Part shown: positions 54,982 to 63,350 of the stretch, in pieces
Numbering within the stretch: position 1 is the stretch's first letter
Layout of the letters: every line of letters begins with the position of its first letter
Source: Fidelibacterota bacterium
Lineage (GTDB): Bacteria > Fidelibacterota > UBA8477 > JABMPR01
Length of the DNA: 64,000 nucleotides
NCBI GenBank assembly: GCA_021734255.1
Contig: JAIPJM010000002.1
Span: forward strand, 62,001-126,000
Reading direction: 5' to 3'
Program-made: the position numbers and the translations under genes
The notes under the pieces: generated by a model
Told to the model about the DNA's origin: nothing
What the model saw: only the letters and a program-made list of their open reading frames with translations
The model's database searches: none

Positions 54982-55419
54982 ATATTTGAAAGCAAGCATA
55001 TAGCCATTCTCCTGGTCCTGACCCTCTTGTTTGGCGCAGGAAGTCTATACGCTGATGAACCCACCGAGGAAATGGTGCTGGTCTCTTATGCTCAGGATCT
55101 ATACAGGCAAATGGGTGTAAACATGTCCCGGTCAGCCTTCGACCTTGTGGAAATTGAAAATCAGAAGCGCGTGTTTTATATTGATTTGATCAGCAGAACA
55201 TCTACACTCTCTGGCGATCTCTTGAATGCATTTTTAATCGGTGGTGCAATATCGCAGCATGCAAAGATTCCAATGGATTTGATTGTTGTTCATGTTAACA
55301 TTGAATTCAACAATAAAGAGGACATGGTTTTGCAGGCCAGTGGTGATTGTTGCGAAAAGCTTCACTCGGATTTATTAACGGTTGAGGCATTTACTGAAAT
55401 TTGTTTGCGAATGAAATAA
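54982..55419 (+). CDS. Small secreted protein of unknown function, start codon uncertain
   Basis: The frame reads IFESKHIAILLVLTLLFGAG and then SLYADEPTEE, an excellent signal peptide (cleavage after LYA), followed by a mature part of about 120 residues (DLYRQMGVNMSRSAFDLVEI, then a DCCEKL motif with adjacent cysteines). Between the in-frame TGA at 54943-54945 and the TTG at 55027 there is no ATG, GTG or TTG. Starting at 55027 would discard most of the signal sequence. I therefore place the start tentatively at ATA 54982, which has AGGA (54969-54972) nine bases upstream; ATT/ATA starts are known but rare, and a one-base sequence error is the alternative. No family recognised. It follows plsX directly. 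Confidence 0.5.
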   Translation: MFESKHIAILLVLTLLFGAGSLYADEPTEEMVLVSYAQDLYRQMGVNMSRSAFDLVEIENQKRVFYIDLISRTSTLSGDLLNAFLIGGAISQHAKIPMDLIVVHVNIEFNNKEDMVLQASGDCCEKLHSDLLTVEAFTEICLRMK

Positions 55420-55455
55420 TAGTAATCGTTAGAGAATATGAAAAAGGAGTATAGA

Positions 55456-55749
55456 ATGACTAAAAAAACAATGCTGTTTATCGGATCCATGTTCCTTATG
55501 GCTTCTTCCGTATTTGCTGCCAGCCCATTTGAAGTTTCAATCTGGGAGCGTTATGCCGAAGGACTTGGATGGGCAGTAGTGGCCTCACTTGGTTTCTCTG
55601 TCGGTGTTGCCATCGCGTTGAAGGTATTCGATTGGTTCTCATCTGACATCGAAGAGTGGGAAGAGATCAAAAAAGGTAATTGGTCAGTCGCCATTATTTT
55701 TGTTTCTATGATCGTCATGATCGGCATTCTCGTTCATAAAGTCATCTAA
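55456..55749 (+). CDS. DUF350-like small membrane protein
   Basis: The 97-residue product has a signal-like first helix ending ASSVFA, then two more hydrophobic helices (GLGWAVVASLGFSVGVAIAL and WSVAIIFVSMIVMIGILVHK) separated by a charged loop. This is the size and pattern of DUF350/YjfL-type proteins, whose function is unknown. I use the ATG at 55456 because AAAGGAG ends 7 bases before it; an earlier ATG at 55438 contains that site in its own codons. It ends at a bidirectional terminator shared with the ABC-F gene. Confidence 0.65.
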   Translation: MTKKTMLFIGSMFLMASSVFAASPFEVSIWERYAEGLGWAVVASLGFSVGVAIALKVFDWFSSDIEEWEEIKKGNWSVAIIFVSMIVMIGILVHKVI

Positions 55750-55769
55750 CGAGTCAATCATTTCTATTA

Positions 55770-55796
55770 AAAGGCGGGTCATACCCGCCTTTTTTT
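55770..55796 (+). terminator. Bidirectional intrinsic terminator
   Basis: AAAGGCGGG (55770-55778) pairs with CCCGCCTTT (55784-55792) around a five-base loop, with seven T at 55790-55796. It overlaps the stop codon of the convergent ABC-F gene. Confidence 0.92.
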
Positions 55797-57678
55797 ATGC
55801 CAGAGATGTCTGTAATTCTTCCAGTTCCTGGAGAAGTTCCAGGTATTGTTCTTCCAGTTGGGACTTCTTTTCAAGCGCTACCTGAATAGCATTATGATCA
55901 CTGGATATCCCAGGATCATTTAATGTTGAATCAACTTCAGAGATTTGTGCTTCACACCCCTTGATCAGACCGGGGAGCTTTTTCAAGCGATTGGCTTGCT
56001 TACGTCTCTCCGCATGATCGGCAGGCGCTGCCGCTCTTTGGGAGGCGGAATCTTGAGTTTTGGTATCTGTGCTTTCTCTAGCTTCCCGAGCTTTTCGCCA
56101 CTCATAATACTCATAATTTCCAGGATAAAGCTTCACCCCACCGTTGCGGATCTCCACTATCGTATCAGTAACTGTATTAAGAAAATGACGATCATGAGAG
56201 ATACACACCATGGTACCGGTAAAACTGCTGATAGCATGTTGGACCACGTCTCTTGATCTTATATCCAAATGGTTCGTCGGCTCATCCAGCAGGATCAAAT
56301 GGGACGGAATGGCCAACATTTTTGCCAGCGCCAGGCGTGATATCTCTCCCCCGCTCAGCACCATGGTCTTTTTATCAATGGCATCTCCTGAAAACAGGAA
56401 ACTTCCCAGATAGGTCCTGACCTCCGTAACTGTCCAGGTGCGGACATGTCCGGCAACAACCTCATAAATACTTTTCTCAGGGTCCAAAGCTTCAAATTGG
56501 TGTTGCGCGAAATAGGAGCGGGTAACGCCCTCACCCCATTTCAATTCACCGCCACTCAACTTCTCGACACCAGCAAGCATTTTCATGAAAGTGGATTTTC
56601 CTGCCCCATTGGGACCGACGAGCCCAATTTTCTTGCCGCGTTCCAACAGAAAGTCCATGGAATCAAATACCTGGTTTGACCCATATGACTTGGATGTGTG
56701 CTTAAACTCTGCCACAATTCGCGCAGAGCGACCCGGTTGCGGGATGCGCAGCTTGATCGCTTGTTGGTACTTTTCTGGTGGCGGGATCCGGTCCAGTTTC
56801 TCCAGGGCCTTGATCCTGCTCTGTACCTGCTTTGCCTTGCTGTCCTTGTATCTGAAACGTTCGATAAAACGCTCTGTTTCGGCAATGAACTTCACTTGAT
56901 TTTTATAGGCGGCCTCCTGTTGGACTACCCGTAGTTCTTTCTCCTCAACATAGTGGGAATAATTGCCTTTATAATTCTGGATCTGATTGTGGTGGATCTC
57001 CATGATTTGATCAATGGTCTTATCCAGGAAGGTTCGATCGTGACTGATGAGCAGGATGGTGCCTTTCCATTCGGCAAGAAACGATTCAAGCCAGAGGAGC
57101 GATTCCAGGTCCAGATGATTCGTGGGCTCATCCAGCAGCAGTATGTCTGGTTCGCGGAAGAGCAGTTTGGCCAAAGCGATACGCATGCGCCAGCCCCCGC
57201 TGAATGATTCAAACGGGGTCAGCATCTGATCAGGTGTGAATCCCAGTCCGCCCAATACTTTCTTTGCTTTTGACTCGATGGACCATCCATCGAGTTGTTC
57301 GAATTTTGTCTGCAGTGCTCCCAGTTTAGCCAGCAATGACTGATCCTCAGGCTGGGCGGCGATCTGTTCGGAGATCAGAAGAATTTTCTCTTCTAACTCG
57401 CTGATCTCGGGGATCTCACTGAGCACTTCTGCCAAAACCGGTTTCCTGGATTCAAAATTGATCTCCTGCGGTAGATATCCGATGGAAACCTTCCCCTCTA
57501 TCTGAACAGACCCGGCGTCGGCTTCATCCTCACCAATGATCAGCCGCATGATGGTCGTTTTTCCCGATCCATTGGGACCCACCAGACCGATGCGGGCGCC
57601 GTCTTGAATAACGAGATTCATGTCCCTGAAAAGGACTTTGTCTGGGAAAGTCTTGGTGATGCTGTTGAATTGGATCAT
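55795..57678 (-). CDS. ABC-F family ribosome-associated ATPase
   Basis: The 627-residue cytoplasmic protein has two ABC domains and no membrane helices. Domain 1: GLVGPNGSGKTTIM, FSGGWRMRIALAKLL and ILLLDEPTNHLD. Domain 2: GLVGPNGAGKSTFM, LSGGEISRLALAKML and LILLDEPTNHLD. A basic linker (about residues 240-320, with RYKDSKAKQVQSRIKALEKL) enters the ribosomal E site in this family. The C-terminal coiled coil (about 545-625) is of the Uup/YheS type, suggesting a factor that resolves stalled translation or assists assembly rather than antibiotic resistance. It follows yhbY by 8 bp on the same strand. Confidence 0.93.
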   Translation of the reverse strand: MIQFNSITKTFPDKVLFRDMNLVIQDGARIGLVGPNGSGKTTIMRLIIGEDEADAGSVQIEGKVSIGYLPQEINFESRKPVLAEVLSEIPEISELEEKILLISEQIAAQPEDQSLLAKLGALQTKFEQLDGWSIESKAKKVLGGLGFTPDQMLTPFESFSGGWRMRIALAKLLFREPDILLLDEPTNHLDLESLLWLESFLAEWKGTILLISHDRTFLDKTIDQIMEIHHNQIQNYKGNYSHYVEEKELRVVQQEAAYKNQVKFIAETERFIERFRYKDSKAKQVQSRIKALEKLDRIPPPEKYQQAIKLRIPQPGRSARIVAEFKHTSKSYGSNQVFDSMDFLLERGKKIGLVGPNGAGKSTFMKMLAGVEKLSGGELKWGEGVTRSYFAQHQFEALDPEKSIYEVVAGHVRTWTVTEVRTYLGSFLFSGDAIDKKTMVLSGGEISRLALAKMLAIPSHLILLDEPTNHLDIRSRDVVQHAISSFTGTMVCISHDRHFLNTVTDTIVEIRNGGVKLYPGNYEYYEWRKAREARESTDTKTQDSASQRAAAPADHAERRKQANRLKKLPGLIKGCEAQISEVDSTLNDPGISSDHNAIQVALEKKSQLEEQYLELLQELEELQTSLA

Positions 57679-57686
57679 AGGAGAGA

Positions 57687-57983
57687 TCAGTCTGGAAGCT
57701 TGAGGCGCCTCTTCTCTGGGTCTTCGTTCATCCGATAGAGGATCAATACGTTGCCGATCAATCCAACCAACTCGGAATCTGTTTTCTTGCTAATGGACTC
57801 AGACAATTCTTTTTTTTCTGTCTTGAAAGCGATGAATTTGATCTTTATCAGTTCATGATGATCCAGTGCAGAAACGATGCTTTGTACACTTTCCTCTGTC
57901 ACCCCCATTTTACCGATGAGGACCACGGGCTTCAGATGGTTCGCATTTGCCTTTAGAAATTTTCGTTCTTTTGCTGTCAACAT
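57687..57983 (-). CDS. yhbY: YhbY-like CRM-domain ribosome-assembly protein
   Basis: This 98-residue single CRM domain reads MLTAKERKFLKANANHLKPV, then VLIGKMGVTEESV with the GxxG RNA-binding loop, and HELIKIKFI. YhbY binds pre-50S ribosomes. A tail with EDPEKRRLKLPD follows. It lies 8 bp upstream of the ABC-F gene, so two ribosome-related genes share a transcript. The MFS-like gene ends 33 bp upstream. Confidence 0.93.
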   Translation of the reverse strand: MLTAKERKFLKANANHLKPVVLIGKMGVTEESVQSIVSALDHHELIKIKFIAFKTEKKELSESISKKTDSELVGLIGNVLILYRMNEDPEKRRLKLPD

Positions 57984-58016
57984 ATGTCTGTGTTCACTCC
58001 TGTTCTAGCACCCGGT

Positions 58017-59306
58017 TTAGACTCGCGGTTGCGGGGGCGGTGCAGTTATTTCTACTTCTTGGTCTCGCTTCGTAAAATCATTGATCAGCATATAATAGAA
58101 GAAGACACCTACGGAATATAGTACGGCCGTGATGATAAATATCTGATAGTAATCCATCTCCAATTGTCGGAGGTACTGAAAGATCTTTGCGCTGATGAAC
58201 CAGGATGCACTCCAGATACTGGAGCTGAGAGCCGATATCAATTCCTGGTTTCGGGGGCCAACATATTTCATACCTAATTCACTGGTCACGGGCCCCGCCA
58301 TGTTCATGAGTGGCTGTCTAAGCATAAACGCACCGATGGCAACATAGATTGCCCAGCTGAGGTGGGACACCAGTTGAGTCATTGCCAGAACGATGAGAAA
58401 AAGGATGGCCAGGATCTGTGGAAACATGATGGCAGTTTTAAAACCATAGCGTCTCCGGATACCTGCGATGCCAAGGGTGGAGATGAAAACGATGCCTGCA
58501 GTCGCAGCACCAATGAGGCTAAAATCCTCTGAATCTAAACGGAAGACGGAATTGAAGAACAAGTTTACGAATGGAATCGTCAAGCCTGCACCAACAGCAA
58601 TGATCATGTTTGGTGTCAAGACGCGTCCGATCAGCACCCAGTCGTAATCATTCCGCATCACTTTGAAATTGGCAAAGAAAGAATCTGATGAGGAGCGGGG
58701 TTTCGCCTCTTTGATGAAAATGAGCAGAAAGATAGATAAGGTCCCTAATAATCCGATGGTAAACATGGTGTGGTACTCATCGAATACGATCTGGTGGCCA
58801 AACAACGAGATCTGCTCTACCCGGGATAAGATATTGATCAAGCTACCTGCTATGATCATGGCCATTGACCAGGTGGAGTAGCTCAAGGATATGGCCTCCG
58901 TGACCACTTCTTCTGGTTCGGAGCGCATGATAAAGGGTAATGAGCAGACATTATAGATCATGAATGAAACACCCCAAAGTACGAATAGTGGCATGATGAA
59001 CAGCTCTATCCCATGCTCCAGACAGTATAAAAGCGACAAACTAACTGAAGGGACCATGATACTGCCCGTGATGAAGAAAGGCTTCAATGGTTTTCCCTTG
59101 ATGAATATACCAAGCGGAAAAGCAAACAAGAGCGTCCCCAGAAATCGAAAGGAATTGTACTGGGCTATTACGGTGTCGGCATACCCCATCTTCCTCAAGT
59201 AAATATTCAATATCAGGATGAATGAAGAATTCACCAGCAGGAGCATGAGAGCAGCTCCGATCATCAGGAGCACGGAGGGTGAGATCTTGCGATATCTACT
59301 GAGCAT
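58017..59306 (-). CDS. MFS-type transporter, substrate unknown
   Basis: The 429-residue protein has about twelve hydrophobic helices in two halves with a charged central loop (about residues 205-220, IKEAKPRSSSDSFFANFKVM). The first loop has RFLGTLLFAFPLGIFIKGKP, like the MFS motif A region, and the C-terminus is Pro-rich and cytoplasmic. It resembles uncharacterised MFS permeases in FCB and Firmicutes genomes. Nothing points to its substrate. It lies between the zinc-ribbon membrane protein and yhbY on one strand, possibly one transcript. Confidence 0.82.
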   Translation of the reverse strand: MLSRYRKISPSVLLMIGAALMLLLVNSSFILILNIYLRKMGYADTVIAQYNSFRFLGTLLFAFPLGIFIKGKPLKPFFITGSIMVPSVSLSLLYCLEHGIELFIMPLFVLWGVSFMIYNVCSLPFIMRSEPEEVVTEAISLSYSTWSMAMIIAGSLINILSRVEQISLFGHQIVFDEYHTMFTIGLLGTLSIFLLIFIKEAKPRSSSDSFFANFKVMRNDYDWVLIGRVLTPNMIIAVGAGLTIPFVNLFFNSVFRLDSEDFSLIGAATAGIVFISTLGIAGIRRRYGFKTAIMFPQILAILFLIVLAMTQLVSHLSWAIYVAIGAFMLRQPLMNMAGPVTSELGMKYVGPRNQELISALSSSIWSASWFISAKIFQYLRQLEMDYYQIFIITAVLYSVGVFFYYMLINDFTKRDQEVEITAPPPQPRV

Positions 59307-59362
59307 TTCCCAAGCTAAATATGATGGACTTGCCCCACAATTCCATGAGGGTTAGCAATGAT

Positions 59363-59965
59363 TTATCTGGATTTGCTTGAGCGCAGTCGTAAGCCATCGA
59401 ATTCACAGGATTTGCAGTGGTAACGCCGGATCTTCATGAAGAACAGCTTACCGATAAGCCTCTGAAACCAATTACGATGAACCATATGGAGGTCCGAGCC
59501 ACATTCTGGACAGACGATCAGTTCATTATAGCGATCGATGGCCTTATTTCTGACCCGCAGACTAAATAGAGTGATGGCCATAAGAATGAGTAGATATCCG
59601 ACGATATCCGAACCTTCAACTGTCTGGAATATGTCCATGATCCCCTGGACCATCCGATTGAACAGCTGAACGACCCATTGGAAGGCAGAGATAATTCCGT
59701 GATACACCGCCACCTTGATATCCAGGTCCTCAACCACCAGGAATATGCCCAGCAGGAAGAATATACCGATCAAGACCTCTTGCCTGAATTCATTCAGGAG
59801 GGAATTCTTAAATCGTTTACTCTTTTTTCTCTGTTTTCTTCTTCTTTTTTCGGCCATAGCTACGAAACTAATAATAACCGCTGCCAGTAACATCATTTTA
59901 TTGGCGGACAGCGCTACCTTCCAGGGTGCCCTATATATGAGGATGTCTCTATCTGCTCTCTTCAT
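59363..59965 (-). CDS. Membrane protein with C-terminal zinc ribbon, unknown function
   Basis: I do not recognise this 200-residue protein. It has a hydrophobic helix near the N-terminus (about residues 22-37), a very basic segment (EKRRRKQRKKSKRFKN), two more helices (about 66-82 and 120-138), and a C-terminal four-cysteine zinc ribbon: CPECGSDL and, about 30 residues later, CKSCEF. A basic loop joins the two cysteine pairs. The ribbon probably lies in the cytoplasm. It is divergent from the NFACT gene (78 bp between starts) and is followed by the MFS-like gene. Confidence 0.65.
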   Translation of the reverse strand: MKRADRDILIYRAPWKVALSANKMMLLAAVIISFVAMAEKRRRKQRKKSKRFKNSLLNEFRQEVLIGIFFLLGIFLVVEDLDIKVAVYHGIISAFQWVVQLFNRMVQGIMDIFQTVEGSDIVGYLLILMAITLFSLRVRNKAIDRYNELIVCPECGSDLHMVHRNWFQRLIGKLFFMKIRRYHCKSCEFDGLRLRSSKSR

Positions 59966-60043
59966 GCGATTCCCGTTATTATGGGAACCCGTATCTACCG
60001 CTTATTATCTTCAAATGCATTGAAAAATATGTAGCTTCTTTGC

Positions 60044-61498
60044 ATGGATGCGAAAACCTTCATTCAATCCTGGGCTGGGTTATGGCTCTGGATGCAGTAT
60101 CTCACCCCTCGGATCGTCGGTTCCAGGATCCAGACTGCCTACACGTATAGAAAAGGTCGTTTGGACCTTGAGATCAGGTCAGAACACGATTCTTTGCTCC
60201 TCAGCTGGGAGAAGCAGGGCAACCGGGTATTGCTTTCCGCTTCCGATCGATTCTCTACACCGAAGAAGAAGGTCCTCGTTTTTACGACCTTAGCTTTGGG
60301 TGAGCTTACCATCAAGGGGATCAGTCTGAATGCGGCTGACCGTGCGCTAAAATTAAGCCTTTCCAATGGTCTGGAACTCATTTTCGGCGCCTATCCTCAG
60401 GCCTTAAATGTCTATGCGCAGAGCGGCGAGGATACGCTGGAGACCTTTTTAAAGAGCACAGGGCAGCCAGGCTTTGACCCTGAGTGGATCGGGCCTGATA
60501 ATGATCTGCCTGATCCCCTGCCGCTTGGCAGGGGCCTGCCATTCGACCTGGCACGGGCACCGGAAGGTCTTGAGCTGGATGAAGAGAATGGGACGGTAGG
60601 TTTGAAGGCGGACCGTGAAGGATCCGGCCTGACGATCGCTGAGCTCACGCACGCCGTGCAAAGACAAGCACCCGCAAAGAAGCAGGTGAATGTTCAGTCT
60701 ATCTGGAAAACGGCCACCAATGTTAAGAAACGCTGGAAAAGGAAACTGGGGAAAGTTTCAGAAGAGCTATCAGCAGCGGAGAACTGGCCGGAACTGGAGC
60801 AACAGATGCAAGCCCTGCAACTCTCCCAGGCCTTTGGAATTATGCCAGTCCATGGGAGGGTCAGCCTCAGCGCTGAGCAGTCGCCAACTGGAAAGGCTGT
60901 TTCGGTCCCGGTCGATGCGCAACTAAAGCTCTCTGAGAACATTGCCCTGCTGGCCAAGCGCATCAGAAAGAACAAAGAAAAATTAGAGACCCTGACGCAC
61001 ATCATACCGCAGATCGAATCGGATATCGAGACCCTGCTTAAGCTCATGGAAAGTGAAGACGAAGAACAACTCAAAGCCTTCCTGGTATCAAAGGGTGAAG
61101 CCCTGGAACGAGATGGGTCACAGCGCGTGGAGCGCAAACCCTATAAGCAGTACAGCTCACCTGGAGGATATGACATCCTGGTTGGCCGGACGTCCTCTGA
61201 CAACGATACGCTCACCTTTAAGATCGCTGCTAAAAATGATTGGTGGTTTCATGCCCGGCAGATCAGAGGCTCCCATGTGATCCTGCGTTGCGGAAAGACA
61301 GAGCCAGAACCTGCCGATATTTACCGAGCAGCAGAATTGGCCGCCCAGAACTCAAAAGCAAAGCACTCCGGTATTGTTGTTGTCCAGTACTGTCAGCGGA
61401 AACATCTCAGTAAACCGAAGGGCAGTAGTCCAGGAACCGTCCTCGTTCATCAGGAACAGTCAATTACAGTTGATCTGACGGATATAGAGGAAAGCTAA
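60044..61498 (+). CDS. rqcH: NFACT-family ribosome quality-control protein (RqcH-like)
   Basis: The 484-residue protein has a divergent NFACT-N domain (residues about 1-215), a helical middle (215-355, with KKRWKRKLGKVSEELSAAEN and a coiled coil) and an NFACT-R/DUF814 domain at about 365-480: SSPGGYDILVGRTSSDNDTL, WWFHARQIRGSHVILR, and AKHSGIVVVQY. Asp99-Arg100 in LNAADRALKL align by eye with the Asp97-Arg98 pair that lets Bacillus RqcH recruit Ala-tRNA, so alanine tailing of stalled nascent chains is plausible. It is shorter than B. subtilis RqcH (about 570). No ribosome site is obvious. Its 3' end overlaps hemW on the other strand by 4 bp. Confidence 0.85.
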   Translation: MDAKTFIQSWAGLWLWMQYLTPRIVGSRIQTAYTYRKGRLDLEIRSEHDSLLLSWEKQGNRVLLSASDRFSTPKKKVLVFTTLALGELTIKGISLNAADRALKLSLSNGLELIFGAYPQALNVYAQSGEDTLETFLKSTGQPGFDPEWIGPDNDLPDPLPLGRGLPFDLARAPEGLELDEENGTVGLKADREGSGLTIAELTHAVQRQAPAKKQVNVQSIWKTATNVKKRWKRKLGKVSEELSAAENWPELEQQMQALQLSQAFGIMPVHGRVSLSAEQSPTGKAVSVPVDAQLKLSENIALLAKRIRKNKEKLETLTHIIPQIESDIETLLKLMESEDEEQLKAFLVSKGEALERDGSQRVERKPYKQYSSPGGYDILVGRTSSDNDTLTFKIAAKNDWWFHARQIRGSHVILRCGKTEPEPADIYRAAELAAQNSKAKHSGIVVVQYCQRKHLSKPKGSSPGTVLVHQEQSITVDLTDIEES

Positions 61499-62652
61499 GC
61501 ATTTACGGTCATGAGATCAGCACTGATCTCATCAATGAGCGACCATCCGGCCGGTGTGACCCGTAAATGGCCTTGCTGAACACTCAGCTCCTGGCTCCAC
61601 TTTTCCAGAGTAGGCGCTTTTTCATCCAGTAAATTGATCCCGAAGCGTGATTCAAAAATATCCAGATCAAGTCCCTGGGCCAGGCGCAAGCGGGTCAGGA
61701 TCATTTCATTAGCCGCTGTCCCTGCATCGATCGTTTCGATCTCTGGGTCACAGTCACCTCTTTCCACCATGCCTGTGATATAGGATTGGAGATGTCGAGG
61801 ATTCCACCAGCGCTTCCCCTGGAAAAAGGAGTGAGCGGAGGGTCCAAAGCCGAGATAGTCAACACCGGTCCAGTAATTCAAATTATGGCGACAGCGGTAA
61901 CCGGGTCTGGAGTAATTCGAAACCTCATAATTCACATAACCATGACGCTCCAGCAGGTCTCTACCGACATCATACATCCCCGTATCAATGGACTCTTCCA
62001 ACATGTGAACGTGACCGGCATCTACCCAGCGTTTCAATGCTGTCCCCTCCTCAACCGTGAGAGAGTAGGTCGAGATATGCTCAGGTCCCAGATCGATCAA
62101 TTGTTTCAGATCAGACTCCCATATTTGTCTGGTCTGGCCGGGCACTGCAAAGATCAGATCCCCACTGACATTTGTAAATCCAGCTTTTCGGGCCATGATG
62201 TAGGCCGAAATAGCATCCTCCGGAGAATGGATCCGGCTCATAAAGGTCAAGAGCTTGGGTTGGAAACTCTGCATTCCGATACTCACCCGATTAAAGCCCA
62301 TGTTACGATAGGCTTTTAAGCGCTCCAGGGTGACCTCTCCCGGATTTACCTCCAGCCCGATCTCCACATCCTCGCCCATTTGGGTCAGCGTGCGAAGTGC
62401 ATCCAGGATGGCGGCCAGGGTATCTGGGTCCAGTAAGTTGGGAGTCCCGCCTCCAAAAAATATGGTGTCGATAAAAAATGAATTGAGATCATGCTGTTTC
62501 GAAGCAGCGTCGATCTCCTGCAAGAGTGCCTCAGCAAAAGCCGGGATATTATCCTCTGCACCTGCCAGGGAATAAAAATCGCAATACGTACACTTGGCTT
62601 TGCAAAACGGCACATGAACGTACAGGGCGAGGGGGCGGTTTGTGTTGGGCAT
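61495..62652 (-). CDS. hemW: HemW-type radical SAM haem chaperone (formerly 'coproporphyrinogen III oxidase-like')
   Basis: The roughly 385-residue protein has YVHVPFCKAKCTYCDFYS with the CxxxCxxC iron-sulfur motif and the extra cysteine found in HemW, FFGGGTPNLL, EVNPGEVTLERL, NRVSIGMQSFQ, and a C-terminal HemN_C domain (LNYWTGVDYLGFGPSAHSFF). HemW lacks the residues of true HemN and transfers haem to respiratory enzymes. I prefer the ATG at 62650-62652 over an upstream TTG; neither has a clear ribosome site. Convergent with the NFACT gene. The upstream 698 bp are full of repeats. Confidence 0.9.
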   Translation of the reverse strand: MPNTNRPLALYVHVPFCKAKCTYCDFYSLAGAEDNIPAFAEALLQEIDAASKQHDLNSFFIDTIFFGGGTPNLLDPDTLAAILDALRTLTQMGEDVEIGLEVNPGEVTLERLKAYRNMGFNRVSIGMQSFQPKLLTFMSRIHSPEDAISAYIMARKAGFTNVSGDLIFAVPGQTRQIWESDLKQLIDLGPEHISTYSLTVEEGTALKRWVDAGHVHMLEESIDTGMYDVGRDLLERHGYVNYEVSNYSRPGYRCRHNLNYWTGVDYLGFGPSAHSFFQGKRWWNPRHLQSYITGMVERGDCDPEIETIDAGTAANEMILTRLRLAQGLDLDIFESRFGINLLDEKAPTLEKWSQELSVQQGHLRVTPAGWSLIDEISADLMTVNA

Positions 62653-62718
62653 GGAGAAATCTAGACAAGAAATGGGCAATGTGAAACTTTAGTTCGTGTT
62701 GTACCTCACAGCACCCCC

Positions 62719-62741
62719 TCCGACCCGACACTCCGGTCGGA
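62719..62741 (+). repeat. REP-like hairpin
   Basis: TCCGACC (62719-62725) pairs with GGTCGGA (62735-62741) around a nine-base loop, beside CCCC and AAGGGAGG tracts. This looks like one of the widespread pyrimidine-rich intergenic elements; no second copy is in the window. Confidence 0.55.
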
Positions 62742-62880
62742 CAACTTTCCCCAAGGGAGGAGTTCTCTACCATCAGTTTGGTACAAGCTTTGATTTACTC
62801 CAGGGAAGTCCCCTCCTGGGCTTGGGGGACGAAGCTCGAACCCCGCCCCGGCGGGGATGAGCGTAGGCTGGAGCGAATGC

Positions 62881-62960
62881 GAAGGATCTTGGTCCTCTGT
62901 TTCGATGTCCACAGAAACGTCTTCGCGATCCCGACAGGCATGTCGGGAGAAGCGATCTCC
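62881..62960 (-). repeat. Mosaic 80-bp element, copy A
   Basis: Read on the minus strand: GGAGATCGC, a 24-base filler, CGCGAAGACGT, a 22-base filler, GACCAAGATCCTTC. The first filler is a perfect hairpin (TCCCGACA with TGTCGGGA, 62929-62948). It is the inverted partner of the element at 63022-63101. Confidence 0.85.
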
Positions 62961-63021
62961 ACATGATCCTACTTGGCAATTTCCTGAAATGATAATGAGT
63001 ACTTCCAATCGCCCAAGGTAT

Positions 63022-63101
63022 GGAGATCGCCGCACCTTCGACTCTGCTCAGGCTCGCGAAGACGTAAAAGCTGTTATTGTAATGAATGACCAAGATCCTT
63101 C
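63022..63101 (+). repeat. Mosaic 80-bp element, copy B
   Basis: GGAGATCGC (63022-63030), a 24-base filler, CGCGAAGACGT (63055-63065), a 22-base filler, GACCAAGATCCTTC (63088-63101). The three blocks and both spacings equal those of copy A, while the fillers differ. Similarity may continue into GCTTCGAGAGCCTCAGGATG to about 63139. Confidence 0.85.
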
Positions 63102-63350
63102 ACTACCTCTGCGACGCTTCGAGAGCCTCAGGATGACATGCCAGAGAAAACCCTCAGCATTAAATTCACATCCCCCTTGATTCCTTTTGCATGGGGCATT
63201 CCCGAGATTACTTTCGAAGGCAAGATGAACACTCAACATCCATTCTGCGCTCCAAATCAATTCTACACAACGTCACGCCCCTCTGAGTCCAGATCGGATA
63301 CCTTACGTTCAATTTTTGAATTCAATATTTATCAACCATAGAGGTTCACC

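Larger units (their letters stand above)
62653..63350 (+). other. Repeat-rich gap between hemW and guaB
   Basis: I find no credible gene in this 698-bp stretch; short frames cross the repeats in both strands but match nothing. It holds a REP-like hairpin (62719-62741), a GTCCCC/GGGGAC pair (62808-62830), a GC-rich hairpin CCCCGC/GCGGGG (62841-62856), and an inverted pair of 80-bp elements (62881-62960 minus, 63022-63101 plus). The last 200 bp before guaB look ordinary; GAGG at 63341-63344 is the guaB ribosome site. No riboswitch was recognised. Confidence 0.7.

Noticed and set aside
62706-63180. Short coding frames on both strands between hemW and guaB
   Set aside because: They run through hairpins and mosaic repeats, have no recognisable protein features and end at random.
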